From Pontederia crassipes (taxonomy: Eukaryota; Streptophyta; Magnoliopsida; Commelinales; Pontederiaceae): a DNA stretch of 64,000 bases. This document shows, piece by piece, positions 48,745 through 62,214 of the stretch. The translations under genes were made by a program, and so were the position numbers. Positions within the stretch are counted from its first letter, which is position 1. Every line of letters begins with the position of its first letter. Below the pieces are notes generated by a model, which was given only the letters and a program-made list of their open reading frames with translations, had not been told where the DNA came from and did no database searches. The stretch lies in NCBI GenBank assembly GCA_030549335.1, contig CM060190.1:69144118-69208117 (forward strand). The letters run 5' to 3'.

Positions 48745-51066
48745 TGTAATACCCGGCCCATCTCCTCTCTATTTTAAACTTAAAATTCGAAATTAAAAAA
48801 AATCACGACCGATTCTCTCTCCCTTTTTTCACCCACTCTCCACTCCCCCACGACTCTCTCTACAGAGATTGGAGGGGGGGGGGGGGGGGGGGGGGGGAGA
48901 CTATAAGGCGAGTGGAATGGACTCCCCCACTCGTTTCCACTCCCCTCATAGCCGCCTCCCTCTCCCCTGCTTCTCCCTCTTCTTCGGCGACCGACAGACG
49001 ACGAGCAGGACACGAGCAGGCGACGTGAGCAAGGACAACTCGGCGATTAGAATTCGTCGATGCACGAATAGCTGACCCTGCAATGCACATGCAAGGCCGG
49101 CAGTACCACGTCGTCAGCTGGGAACTACTGAGTCCGAGCAGACCGACGAACTGTCGATGAATCAAATCCAACGACCGATAGAGGTACCATAGATGTACAA
49201 TCCCCTAGATGAAGAAATATAGATTAAATGTCACATTTTTTTATCCCATTATGACATATAGACCTGTAGAAATATTTTTCGTATTACGTGTATTGAGATC
49301 GAACGATTGGAGGTCGGTCGAAATTGGAAGAGAAGACCGACGACTCTGTTTCGTGCAAAGAATCGGTCGACCGATCTTGGATGTCCCATGTCGAACTTAT
49401 GGCCGATCGATCGATCCCCCGTAATCGGTCGACCAATCCGGCGAAAGTCGATGAAGACAATTGCGCAAGATCAATCGACCGATTCTCGAGAACGGTCGAC
49501 CGATCTCACGACATGACGCGGCACAATCGGTCGACCGATTCACAGAGAACGGTCGACCGACTCGGCGTGAAGGGGTAATCAGCCGAGTACATAATCGGTC
49601 AACCGGCCCATCAGGGGCGATCGATCGGTCTAGCAATAACGGTCGACCGGTCCAGAAAAGAAGAATCATGAATCCCGATGTAAAATAACTAAAATGCCCC
49701 TTGAATAGTCAGAACTTATATAATTAGTTCTAAACTTTCGACTGGTCCACCTGAGACCATGTCCAGTACAACAAAGCAAGTAACAGACCTTTCGTCCCCA
49801 AAAAGGGAATTAGACTTTACCCATTCTCTGAATTATGATTTCAAAATTCACACATGTTAAAAAAGATAAGTAAAGTAAAGATGAAACAACATGATAGCAA
49901 TGTGTCACCCAGGGTACAAATCAACGTATGGTATAGTAAGGGCATGTAGATGTACTAAGGAGATAATGCACCTACTGGTACTAACTACCACTGTTCCTGG
50001 ACCACATGTCCTCTCTCACCTGTGCTCCGAATAAGGGTGATGTATTGACGCACTCTTCCCCTATGAGGGCACCTGTGGATTATAATGTACAGTGCCAAAT
50101 GACAAGTAGCTCAGCTGATGAGACAATGAACCTACAGGTCCGCAACGACCACTGTTTCTGGGGTGCAGGTCCTCTTCCACATGTATTCTGAAAAGGATAT
50201 GCCTTAGCATACACCTTCTATTTCATGAGCATCTTGACAACATATGATATAGAGACACCTCTAACTTTTCACTTAATTAAGTCGAGCTCGCATAGTATAA
50301 CGAATATCAAGGACCTCATAATAATGTAAAAGACATAGCACCACACAAAGTATGGTAATGTAAAATAGAGTAAAGTATAAAATAGAGTAAAGTATGATAC
50401 AGTAGAATGTATGATTAAAGTAAAGAATGAAATACAGAATTGTATATGTATGACTCATATCTTACATAGATCAAGGTATTGGAACCAATGAATCAAGTAA
50501 CTGATTATTGATCCTCTTTTAACAGTATGAACTTCATCAGATTATCATTTTATCATCTATTTATCTATGTGTACTGGACGTTATACCATACTTTGAGATT
50601 TTGTAAGTGAGAACCCTGCTTATGAAGAAAGTGGATAATGCAAAGCTCCGAAATAACATCACATGACTCGCAAAGAACCCAAAAGCTTTTCGCCTTTTAT
50701 TCTACATTTGAACTATCAGACCTTGTATTTATGAGATACTTGAATTTCTCGTTTTAACTTTGAATATGTTGATATTTTCTTGAACTATTTGAATTACTCG
50801 CATTTCCCTTTCTCTTGAACTATTCCATTAAATGTGACATTTTTTTATTTCTCAATGATATTTCTTCCGCAATCTCCTTTCATTCATTGTTTTTCTATTA
50901 TTTCTATCATCGCGTGCGTTATGTGCTGACTGATTAAAGTCAAAGAAGTAATAGACAGTGTAGTACTTTCTTGATAAATCTGATTGCCAGTGTGACATGA
51001 GGACTGATTTTGAATGCGTTACATTAAACGCATGGTCTGATTTTGATTGATTTTAGGAGCGTTACG
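48745..51066 (+). mobile_element. Solo LTR of a gypsy element related to the one at 28.8-38.5 kb
   Basis: It begins TGTAATACCCGG, shares the CT-rich leader and collinear blocks with the 2.7-kb gypsy LTRs (for example GAGAACCCTGCTTA...GTGGATAATGCA), and ends GAGCGTTACG. The 5-bp TTACA occurs on both sides (48,740-48,744 and 51,067-51,071) if the terminal A is mutated. An earlier end at 51,023 (GCGTTACA) would give an imperfect duplication. No internal region is present, so it formed by LTR-LTR recombination. A 24-nt G-run occupies 48,874-48,897. Confidence 0.75.
49280..49660. repeat. Array of CGGTCGACCG palindromes within the solo LTR
   Basis: At least eight intact or near-intact copies of ATCGGTCGACCGAT/ACGGTCGACCGGTC occur, near 49,363, 49,423, 49,471, 49,490, 49,527, 49,548, 49,593 and 49,639. 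Spacing is about 20-60 bp. The sister gypsy LTRs have only two. Confidence 0.8.
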
Positions 51067-51071
51067 TTACA

Positions 51072-51910
51072 TGAGTTATGTCCGATCAATTGAAATGTCT
51101 GATGGAGTCCATTCCATGAATTGGACAAACGATACGAAAGCGAATATTATTCGCCAATGATTCATATCACGTTTAGCTCGTTCATAAACTGAGCTTATAT
51201 ATTTCCATTAATATAGTGGGCGGTACACAATCCTCCATCCCCGGGGCACATGCCACAACAGATCTATTATTTTTTTATTCTTTCGTCAGAACCTTTTTCT
51301 TCGAATAATTGCCTTGTATTAATTATCTGATTTATCTTAAATATGACTGGATGAGATTCACAAGTTGTGCACAAAATGGTGAACTAGACATTTTTTTTCC
51401 TTCTGATCAAACCTATTTGGCGGGCTCGTGGGAATATTTTGCCAATACATATGTTCGATTTTACATGTCCCACATGCAGGCGATCGAGCCGCTACTTTTG
51501 ACCTCGAACAACTTATAGATCCCACGAACTCGATCGATCGACCTTTTTATGCACATGTGACCACCTGACGATCACAGTACCACTCCATGAGGCTGCTAAA
51601 GTTGCCATATATATATATATATATATATATTATAAACATACAAGCGAGAATCTTATATTAGTTGTTTCCCACGTCAGCGCCTTTCAAGCGTGCATATGCA
51701 TATCATATATGCAGGTCTTAATTACTTCTGCAACAAGCATGCAACTGTCCTCATCTGCTGATCATGAGATATATATGTCAAACAAGGTGGAAATAATTCA
51801 TATAATATTATGTGATACTGCATGCAAAAGTATATATATGTGGTTCAGAAGAAGGAAGAAAAATTAAAGGTGGAGGATTAATTGGAGCAACTGCAGCAAA
51901 GCATTGCAGG

Positions 51911-51974
<64 letters not shown>

Positions 51975-52474
51975 CTAGGCATGCACGGTGGATGCAAGTT
52001 GAAGCTGCAAGTGCATGCATGAATTAATTCTACAGAGTCTGCCTTTTGACCACGATATGTATCGATATGATGCCAAGACCGGTCGATATCGCACGCCAAT
52101 GTATTATGAGATCCATCCTGTTTCCACTTCGACTGGAGGTCCACCACTAACTCCATCTTTCTTCCGTGCCAACACCAGATGCATGATCTGAAGCATGGGG
52201 CTGGATTTCGTATGTAGAAGACGACACGTAAAGAATTTTTCAGAAGCAAATATATAAAATATGGTCGGCATAACTCATTTATTTTTAGGGGAATGTAGTG
52301 TGTACATTCTCACCAGCTAGATATGTGTCTCTGCTTCCACATAGTACGTACAATCATTCAAGGTACATGAATCAGTGCCAAATAATTATTCTCTCCAAGA
52401 TCAAAGGGTTTGCTGAATTCACACGAGACTTTTCAGGACAAGAAACATAATAGTTGATAGAATAAAGGTACCAA

Positions 52475-52573
<99 letters not shown>

Positions 52574-52706
52574 CAATAGTTCTTACAATAATAATATACC
52601 AAAAAAGTTTTGCTGAAAAAATAAATAGCACAAAAAAAAACATGAATCCACACTTCTACATAAACTCACAAATAAGTCTCCACAAACTTATATTGTTAAA
52701 TGCCTT
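51072..52706. other. Intergenic DNA with (GA)n and (GAT)n microsatellites
   Basis: (AT)n occupies 51,608-51,630, (GA)n 51,913-51,973 and (GAT)n of about 33 units 52,475-52,573. I see no supported gene. Coding-looking frames here are translations of the microsatellites. Confidence 0.7.
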
Positions 52707-52759
52707 TTTTTAAAAGAATTTAATGGGGTCCTCCCCTTGTAAGGGAGGGAGGGAGGGAG

Positions 52760-52801
<42 letters not shown>

Positions 52802-54806
52802 TCCCCATCCGCGTGCGTCGGATGGAGATCCAACGGGCGTGAGTTTTTTGGACGGTTTAGGTAATAAACCCGATTTTGTTTTTGCCAAAATTAATTTTTT
52901 TCGTCGCGCTCATCTCTCTTCTCCCTCTCTCGCTCTCTCTTCACCCTCTCCCTATCTCTTCTCCCTCCCTCTCGCGCTCATCTCTCTTCTCCCTCCCTCT
53001 CTCCCTCTCTCTTCTCCCTCCCTCTCTCGCCCGACGTCGGCGGCCAGATCTGGCCGCTCGGCGGCTCCCTCCCTCTCTCTTCTCCCTCCCTCTCGCGCTC
53101 ATCTCTCTTCTCCCTCCCTCTCTCGCCCAGCGTCGGCGGCCGGATTTGACCGCGAGCGGCCGATTTGGCGCGGGCGGCCGGATCTGGCCGCCCAGCTGCT
53201 GCCCGCGTCAGATCGGCCGCCTCGATGGTCGGATCTGGCTGCGTCAGATCTGATGAGGGCGGCCGGATCTGGCCGCCCAGCCATTCTCGGGAGGCCGCTG
53301 CCGCTCTCATCGAGGCCGCCGCCGTTCTCGCCAAGGCCGCCGCCGCTCTCGCCCCCGTCCGCGGCTCTCGCCCCCCTCCGCCGCTCTCGCCGAGGCCGCC
53401 GCCGCTCTCGCCCCCCGTCCGCCGCTCTCGTCGAGGCCGCCGCCGTTCTCGCCACCCTCCGCCGCTCTCGACGAGGCCACGCCGCTCTCACCCTCGCATG
53501 CCGCCGCCGCACCGACGCCGCCGGACCCTCGCATGCCGCCACCGCACGCCGCCTGTCGTGTGATTTTTTTTATTTATTTAGGATGAATATTGTCAAAGTT
53601 TGGAATTTGAGAATGTAATTGATTCATATCGATGTATGAAAAATGTAATTTGAGAATGTAATTGATTCATGTCGATGAAAAATGTGATTTTGTTGTAACC
53701 TGTTCTACATTTGGATAATTGATTCATGTTGTAATGTGATATAAACGTACGTTCTGAGTATGTGATACAAACGTTATGTGATACAAATGTCCTGAGTATG
53801 TCATACAAACATCGTTTCTGTTCCGAGGGTTATGAGCTCGACGTCATTTACGAAATACAAACATGTTGTTCCGCGAATATGTGATACATATGACAGACGA
53901 AAAAAACATGTAAAAGTGTATCAATTCCAAACAAGCTTAACTAATTTCCGAACACTTACGATTACAAGTGACTTTGTCATATTACATCCAAATCATCTAC
54001 ACTGCGTAGCGGTGATCGCGGCGAGTGGGAAAGGCGACCGAGGCTGCGAGGTGGCGGTGATCGCGGCGAGTGGGAAAGGCAGCCGAGGTTGCGAGGCGAC
54101 AGCGGCGGCGGAGGCGGCGAGAGGGCGATGGTGATGGAGGCAGCGAGTGGGCGAAGCAATGGTGGCGGCAGAGGCTGTGAGTGGGCGAGGCGGCGATGGC
54201 GGAGGCTGCGAGTGGGCGAGAGCGATGGATGGGGGTGAGAGCGACGGACGGGGGCGAGAGCGGCGGCGGCCTCGGCGAGAGAGACGGAGGGGGCGAGAGC
54301 GGCCGCGGACGGGGGAGAGAGCGGTGGCGGCCTCGGCGAGAGCGGTAGTGGCCTAGGCGAGAGCAGCGGAGGGGGGCGAGAGCAGCGGCGGCCTCGACGA
54401 GAGCGGCTGGCCGATCCAGCCGCCCTCATCAGATCTGATGCGGGCAGCCAGATCTGGCCGGCAGCAGTCAGATCCGACCGCCGAGCGGCCAGATCTGGCC
54501 GCCGAGAGGCCAGATCTGGCCGCCGACGTCGGGCGAGAGAGGTAGGAAGAAGAGAGATGAGCACGAGAGGGAGTGAGAAGAGAGAGGGAGAGCGAGAGAG
54601 GGAGAGGGTGAAGAGAGAGCGAGAGAGGGAGGGAGAAGAGAGATGAGCGCGGTGAAAAAAATTAATTTTGACAAAAAAATCGGGTTTATTACCTAAACCG
54701 TCCAAAAAATCTGCGCCCGTGGGATCTCCATTCGACGAGCGCAGATGGGGGAGGGGGTTCCTCCCCCCTTACAGGGGGAGGACCCCCATTAAATCCTTTT
54801 TAAAAT
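52707..54806. mobile_element. GC-rich foldback element with very long inverted arms
   Basis: The left end (TTTTTAAAAGAATTTAATGG, then GGTCCTCCCC) matches the reverse complement of the right end (TTTTAAAAAGGATTTAATGG). The arms stay homologous inward through TTTGGACGGTTTAGGTAATA, the CT-rich CTCTCTTCTCCCTCC tracts, GACGTCGGCGGCCAGATCTG and GCCGCTCTCGCC-type repeats. The left arm reaches to about 53,560 and the right arm starts near 53,985. The loop of about 420 bp is AT-rich and repeats GTAATTGATTCATGTCGATG. Frames in the arms are low-complexity and not called. The left arm holds a 36-nt G-run (52,763-52,798). Superfamily and target duplication are unresolved. Confidence 0.75.
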
Positions 54807-57251
54807 CGTCCCAAGTATAATTTTGTTTTTCATCCAATTACTTTACATTATAAATTTACAAATTTTAATCGTGAACTTATCATTATTTGTTATTTAAATC
54901 CTTCCATTAATAAACCAGCACAGCTCTTGCTTGCTGTCTCTAGAGATAGTTTGAGCATGGTGAATATTTATTTTTTCAGCATCACGAATAAAGACATGGT
55001 GAATATCACTATGTTTAGTTTGAGCATGTAAAATAGAATTTCTTGCAAGAGACAATGTACTGTAAGTATCATAATTTATGCTTAGTTTGTCCAACTATAT
55101 AACCTTTTTGCGAGCATGATAATTGCCATATATTCTCCTTTTGTTGTTGAAATAGAAAAGTAACCTATATTAAACCTATATTGGTTCAAGTCATTAGAAA
55201 AATTGGCATCACAATATTCAATACAAAGCTTGCCTGAAAGTGCCTCTGAAATATTTGAGTATCCACTTTATTGTCTTCCAATGATTATAATTAGGATTTG
55301 CCATAAATATACTTATTACTTTTATTGTTAGTACAATACTCAATCTAATCAATATCACAACAAATATAGAGCTCCGCACTATCAACGAATATGATACTAG
55401 AGACGTGTCTTTCACCTAGATTTATTTTTAGGTACATAAAATAATTAACTTCATAGCATAGAAAGTTGAGTACTCACTAGCTTAGCATTATGCAAAAGGA
55501 AGCTCACAAAATCTTCTTAACATAACAAGACCTTTCAACCATTTATCTTTCCTTGTACTTCATCTCAATAATTTGATTCACACATAAATCTTTCATGTTA
55601 AATTCCTAAATAATCGGACTTTTAGTGCAAATATTTTCTTTTTGCTATTTACTACAATAATCACGCATACAATATCAGGATCCAAAAACTGTCATCACTA
55701 TATCAAACTCTATCATTTCTTCTTCGTTCCAAGAATTTGATTCAAGTTTATACATATATATAACTCCTTAACTAATTGAATTTTTATTGTAGAAATTCTC
55801 TTTGTATTTTCTACAATAATCATATCTAGTAAAAATTATATCAAATGTGCCATCACCATAGTCCACACACAAGCATAATGGTGAGCTTCACATGTAAAGA
55901 ACTCAAACTCTTTAATTGTGAAGAAATCATATCTAGACACCGAGTCAAACCACATAATGATTTATTCAATTGACAAACTATTTTTTTTTGCTTTTCCCAA
56001 TATAGTCTTCAGGTTGTGTCATATAAATTTCTTCATTCATCTCTATATGCAATAACATAATTTTACTTATTTTAATTTAGTAATATTAAGAACATCAATC
56101 AAGCAAACCCAATTTTAAAAGTAGTCAAATAACCAATGGAAGAAAATATCTCATCAAAATACATGAAAGAAAGTATGATCACGAGGTTTATCATTCCAAA
56201 CATTTTCAAAAGTTTTGAGAGAATGAAATTACCAGTTCACGGGTAACTTAATATCACTCAGGACTCATAGCTTCAACTTAGAGATTTTCTCCAATTTGCT
56301 TCTAACACATCTTATAGAGTCATATTCATCCTTTCTATAATGTCATTTTTTTGAAGTGTACCAAAACCGTCATGCTCAATATAAAAATTGTTAAATTCTC
56401 CTCCATTATTAGTGGGAAAAAACATTTGATTTTTTGCCATTTTAATTTTTAAGAATTGCCTTAAAGTTTTTAAAATTTTATAAAGCATAAAATTTTATTT
56501 TGAATAAAAATTCACACCTTATGAGAGTAATAATCAATTAACATGATAAAATATTAACCATCCAAAGAAACTGTAAGTGCCATGTATCAAAATGAATGAA
56601 ATCAAGAAAATTGCCACTTCTATTAATAGATACAAAACATGATAATCCAGTTTGTTTGACAAATAAATAATCATCACAAAAGTTTAGTGTGCTAAAGTTG
56701 AAACCAGAAAGAAAATTATATTTGGACCGTCAACATCATTTTTCAAATATAGAGGATTGACAATAAAAAAACAAGAAAAAGAAGATTATATTTTGACAAT
56801 ATTTGAAGTCCATGTTTGCCCATGTGCCTTGGGCACTAAAACACCAATGACTTTGACTTGACATATGCAACAACTTCTCCTACTAAAGTCTCATTAACTA
56901 AAATGTGAAAATTATCTACTAGATCACCCTTTATCACTACCATGATTTCAGAATGTAATTCTCTTCAATAAATTTGACACATTGTAGATCAATTTTTTTC
57001 AATAACAAATATTTGTGATTGTGTGGATGCATTGATTAAACATTTTAATTATGATATCATCAACTTCCACTACTTCATAAGCTCTATGTTACTCCACCAT
57101 TAACCAATATGAAAATCTGAAATCACTCATATCATTGATTCATGACATATCCAAAAGTAGAAGAAAGCATTTTTTTCTACTTTGAAAAGACTAGTCAATT
57201 ATTAGTTAGAAAAAAAAACTAGCCATTGCCTTGCCACCTTTCTCTTAATAT

Positions 57252-57673
57252 TGATGGAAAAAATCGAGAACAAGAGTACAAGGTCGCGAAGAAATCATAG
57301 AAAAAAATAGAGGAGACACAAAATTTATCTAGGTTCACCCTTGAGATTAGGGCTAAGTTCTACAAAGAGGTTCCACTATATTTTTTTGTTACAGTCGCCA
57401 CATATTACATCTGAAAAATAAGCTATAAATATGTCTTTCCCAAATGGGTTCAAAATTCGAACAAAATAGAAAAATCCTTAATTAGCATCACACGAGCTGA
57501 CTAAACAAAAGTCAAAACCCGTCTATGTTTCGGGGGGCGGTGCCCTCTGAACCCCTCATTTTGTCAGTATGCTAGCAGCACAAGTAATTGAGTAATACTC
57601 AGATTTCCTTAAGCTCACGTGGGCAAACCTCGTGTGAGAAACAACGGGGCCTGAAGTATTCCCCACTCCAACA
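57252..57673 (-). repeat. 3' LTR of the younger copia
   Basis: This is 422 bp, from TGTTGGAGTGGGG (57,673) to TTCCATCA (57,252), and matches 61,790-62,214 with scattered substitutions. Confidence 0.9.
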
Positions 57674-57679
57674 TTCTCC

Positions 57680-60600
57680 CATTTGGTGAATACTTCACAC
57701 CAATGAGAGCCTTGCCAGCAACATTCTTCTTTAATCTGACAGTAGTAGATCACTACTCAAACTTTGCACATGTAACTGCTTTAGTCAAAAAGTCTGAACT
57801 ATTATCTGTTGTATCAATCTTTTCAAGTTGAATCTCTTTCTTTTCCATGTTTTCCCGGATGAAATGATATTGAATGTCAATATGCTTTGTGCGTGAGTGA
57901 AATGTAGGATTCTTAGCTAACTGAATAGCACCTTAATTATTACATCTCACCTCTATGGCACCTTCCTCAAATCCGAGCTCCAAGCACAACCGCCGTAGCC
58001 ATATGACCTCTTTTCCAGCATGAGTAAGAGTCATATATTCAGCTTCTGTAGAAGAAAATGCTACCACGCTTTGTCTCTTGCTCATCCAACTTAGTGCAAC
58101 TCAAAATAATGTAAAAATATATCCGCTAGTGAACCGTCTACTATCTAATGTCTCCATCCCAATCAGCATCTACATGGCCTATAATATCAAGCATATTTCA
58201 TTTTCCTGTACCTTCAAAACACAAAGAAAAATATGAAGTTCCACGAAGGTACCTCAAAATTCTCTTGATAGCATTCTAGTGTTCCATGCCTGAGTTACAC
58301 ATATACTGACTCAAGACTCCCACTGCTTGAGCTATATTCAGATGCGTGCACACCATGACATACATCAAGCTGCCCACTGCACTTGCATATGGCACCCAGT
58401 TCATCTCTTCAGCTTCTTCATCCGTTTTCGAGTATTGCTCTGCAGAAAGTTTGATTTCTAGAGACATAGGAGTACCAACTGGCTTGTAGTCTAACATGTT
58501 AAATTTTTTCAACACTTCTTTTATGTACTTCTACTATCCTACCTACAACTTTCATTTATGATGATCCTTTCTAATTTACATATCCAAAATAAAATTCGTC
58601 GGTCTCAAGTCTTTCATCTCAAAATTCTTAGCTAACAAACCCTTCACAGAATTCACCATCTTCATATTATTTCCAATCAATAACATGTCATCCACGTACA
58701 GTGGAAGAATGACAAATTGATCGCCAACTCTCTTCATATAAATGCAATGATTAGAATATGAATGTACAAACTTGAGTTGGAGTACGTACGTATCAAATTT
58801 TTGGTACCACATCCTTGGCGATTGCTTCAATTCATACAAAGACTTCTTTAATTTGCACACCAAATTCTCTTTACCTTGAACTTCAAAGCTTTATGCTTGC
58901 CTCATATTTATCTCTTCCTCCAAGTCCCCATGAAGGAATGTCATTTTCACATCCATCTGCTCTACCTCAAGATTATATGCTGTTGGCAAAGATAAAACAA
59001 ATCTGATTGAAGTTATTTTCGTCACGGGATAAAAAAATTTCATCATAGTTGACTCTCTCAATATGAGAGTACCCTTTAACTACCGGTCTCGCCTTGTACT
59101 TCTCTACATACCCATCCGATTTCAGCTTTCGCTTGAACACCCATTTGCAACCAATTGCTTTTCTATCATTGGGCAATTTACACAAGCTCTATGTTTCATT
59201 CTTATCCAGTGACTGCATCTCATCTGCCATAACAAGCTCCCACTGATTTGCATCATCCATATATCTTGCATCTTTTACACAACTAGGTTTTTCTCTGATG
59301 ATGCTCAAAGCATGAAACATACTCAAAGCACTAAGAGAATATTTAAGAGGTGCTCTTCTTTCTCATGTCGATCTTCTGAGAACTGGTATGGTACCAATAT
59401 CTGGATTTTTATCTGGATCTGCATCTTCAATTTCATTAATCGAGTCCTCTTGATCCGATTCTAGAACAGACCCAACTAAAATATCTTGTGCAACCACCTC
59501 TGCAGCTTCAGAATCAGAATCTTCTTTAGAATTAGAATATTCTTCAAGCACTACAATTTTCTTTGATTCATCATTTTTCTGAGCCTCAACTTGGGATTGT
59601 GATTCATGAAAAATAACATCCCTGCTATATACGATAGTCCTTGTCTTTGGATTCCACAGTTTATGCCATTGACCCATTCTTTATACCCGACAAATATGTT
59701 CTTCTCAGACTTACTGTTAAACTTACCCCGCTTTTTCTTGGATATATGAACATATGCGTCACATCCGAACATCCGAACATGAGACAAATTCGGCTTCTTC
59801 CCAAACATTGCCTCATAAGGCGTCCGATCATTCACTGATGAGGTCGGTGAGCGGTTCTTCAGATAGTTTGCTATGGCTACAGCTTTCGTCCAGAATTCTT
59901 GCTCTAATCTAGTCCAACTTAGCATATATCTAACCTTTTCTACGAGTGATCGATTTAATCTTTCAGCTACTCCATTCTGCTCAGGTGTATATGGAGTTGT
60001 CTTCTGCCTTACAATACCATTGTCCACACAGAACTGCTCAAATTTATCTGAACAAAATTCACCTTCGTTATTTGTACGAAGAACCTTGATCTTGCTGCTC
60101 AATTAGTTTTTACCAAAACTTTAAAGTCTCAAAACTTATCGAATACATCTGATTTAATTTTAATAAAATAAATCAAACTATATCTCGAAAAATCATCTAT
60201 GAAGGAGACATAGTACGTGGACCCTCCAATAGATGGAGTTGGAGTTGGCCTAAAAATATCACTATGGATTAGTTCGAGAATTTTTATTGCTCTTGTACCT
60301 ATGTGTTGAAAACTAACTTGGTTCTGTTTTCCATGAAGATAATGTTCACAGAACCTGAAGTCCACAGAATAATTTGGAACTCCTTCTACTATCTGACTTA
60401 ATGCTATGATTCTTTCTCACTGATATGACCTAAACTCTGATGCCATAATATAAATGTGTTATTTTCATCTTCTTTGACCTCTTTAGAAATAAATCTGCAA
60501 CCCACAGATATTGTCTCTCCGAGCAACTTGTACAATGTGCCATAGCGAACCCATCGTGCAATCACAATAGACCATCTGATCATCTTGCACGAATCCTTGT

Positions 60601-61560
60601 CACAACTAAAGATAACACCTGAATCGACCATTATACCAACAAATAATAAACTCCTGCTCATAAGTGGTATATGCATCACATCTGATAGAGTCTTCACCGT
60701 GCCTATTACTCATTCTCAACTTCATCCTGCTACGTCCAACAATTTGAACCACAGTATCATCTCTGAGCATGACATCCCCACCATTATATTCCTCATATTC
60801 ATAAAACTAATATCTATGAGGTGTCATGTGGTACGATGCACCAGTATCGATGAGCCAAACATCTTGATATGACTGTGCCATACATGCAGTAGCCAAATAT
60901 ATATCCTCTGCATCAGCCTCCTTTTTTGTCCGATGATGACTCAGCTTCTTTCTTATGAACCGACTTATTTTTGCAATCTCACTTCAGATGGCCCCACTCT
61001 TGACATCTCCGGCATTGCACCTTCTTATCTCTACTCTTCGAACGCCCACGAGATTTGGATATGGACCCTCTCTAATTTTGAGTCTTTTTTTGTTGCCTTC
61101 CTTTAGCCGTCAATGCCTCTTTATCAGAACTTGCCGATCCCTTTCTTTGTGTTTTCTCTGATAACAAGGTAGCACATACACTTTCATATGAAAGTTCTTT
61201 ATCCCCGCCACCAATCTCGACAATCATATTGTCTCCTGAATCCGACAGTGAACAGAACAATGTTATTGCCTTCTCATCATCTTGAAACTTAACACTGATT
61301 GATATAAGTTGACTGATCAACATGTTAAAGTTATAAAGATGTGTAGAGAACGAGTCACCTTCATGCATCCGAAGATTGTACAGTTTCTTTCTCAGAAATA
61401 ACTTGCTAACCAATAACTTACTTTGATATAGGGATTCCAACTTCTTCCGCAGATCTATGGCTGTAAGTTCGCTCATCACATTCATAAGAGTTGAATCCGC
61501 GAGACAAAGCCGAATCAAACCCTTTACTTTCTATCAATCTGATCTCACTCTTCGATCGCC
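57680..61560 (-). pseudogene. Copia polyprotein (gag-PR-IN-RT-RNaseH), disrupted
   Basis: The Ty1/copia order is read on the minus strand. Gag (UBN2-type; LRKKLYNLRMHEGDSFSTHL) spans 61,518-61,072. A zinc knuckle near 61,000 (CRRCQEWGHLK) has a TGA before DC. The protease is WLIDTGASYHMT near 60,850. GAG-preintegrase spans 60,697-60,400. Integrase has FIDDFSRY and TPYTPEQNGVAERLNRS. The RT has GCKWVFKRKLKSDGYVEKYK, KKSLYELKQSPRMWYQKF and YVDDMLLIG. The RNase H region, from [13 protein letters not shown] to about 57,740, ends near NGRMLEW. Multiple stops and at least one frameshift inactivate it. Catalytic motifs are otherwise largely intact. Confidence 0.9.
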
Positions 61561-61773
61561 TTTGAATCTGTCTAACTGGAAGAAGCCGCATATGCATCCT
61601 TCGCCGCTTTTATGTCTAACCTCTTCTTCTCTATTGTCGTCCAAAGATCTCAATCACAGAGGAGATCCTCCATCTTCATCTTTCAGAGATCAAATTGTGT
61701 TCCATCAAACTTTTCTATCTCAATTCACGATCCTCTTGACATCTCGAATAAATCCTAACTCCTCGAACAATCT

Positions 61774-61787
61774 GAGTTCTGATACCA
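61774..61787 (-). promoter_or_regulatory. Copia primer binding site (initiator tRNA-Met)
   Basis: On the minus strand TGGTATCAGAACTC lies 2 nt after the 5' LTR. It matches the TGGTATCAGAGC complement of the initiator tRNA-Met 3' end in its first 10 bases, which is usual for plant copia elements. Confidence 0.8.
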
Positions 61788-61789
61788 AT

Positions 61790-62214
61790 CGATGGAAAAA
61801 TTCGAGAACAAGAATAGAGGGTCGCGAAGAAATCACAGAAAAATTAAAGGAGACACACAAAATTTACTCAGCTTCACCTTTAAAATTAGGACTATGTCCT
61901 GCAAAGAAGTTCCACTATATCTTTTTTCTTACAGTCGTCACAAATTACATTTGAAAAATAATCTATAAATATGTCTCTCTCAAATGGGTTCAAAGCTCGA
62001 ACAAAATAGAGAAACCCTTAATTAGTACCACACGGATCGACTAAACAAAAGTCCAAATTCGTCTAGGTTTCGGGGGCGGTGCTCCCCGAATCCTCCCTTT
62101 TGTCAGTACACTAGCAGCACAGGTGATTAGGTAATACTCAAATTTTCCTAAGCTCACATAGACAAACTTCTATATGAAAAATAAGGGGTCCTGAAGTATT
62201 CTCCAACTCCAACA
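61790..62214 (-). repeat. 5' LTR of the younger copia
   Basis: This is 425 bp, with the element 5' end TGTTGGAGTTGGAG at 62,214. It ends TTCCATCG (the sister has CATCA), followed by the PBS. Confidence 0.9.

Larger units (their letters stand above)
57252..62214 (-). mobile_element. Ty1/copia LTR retrotransposon nested in the older copia
   Basis: The element of about 4.96 kb on the minus strand starts TGTTGGAG at 62,214 and ends TTTTCCATCA at 57,252. The LTRs are 422 and 425 bp (57,252-57,673 and 61,790-62,214). Flanks read AATAT and AATGT, a 5-bp target duplication with one mismatch. The PBS and polypurine tract (AAATGGGAGAA before 57,673) are in place. It inserted within the gag zinc knuckle of the older copia, between GHI and KRK. 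Confidence 0.9.

Noticed and set aside
49280..49660. CRISPR-like array
   Set aside because: The repeats are short palindromes at irregular spacing inside a plant LTR.
48745..51066. Second full gypsy element
   Set aside because: There is only one LTR and no gag-pol between repeats, so solo LTR is the better reading.
52372..52653. Poly-Ile/poly-Ser frames over the (GAT)n tract
   Set aside because: They are microsatellite translation only.
52839..54705. Long Ser/Pro/Arg-rich frames on both strands
   Set aside because: They are translations of CT-rich and GCC-rich inverted arms of the foldback element, with no ATG context or domain support.
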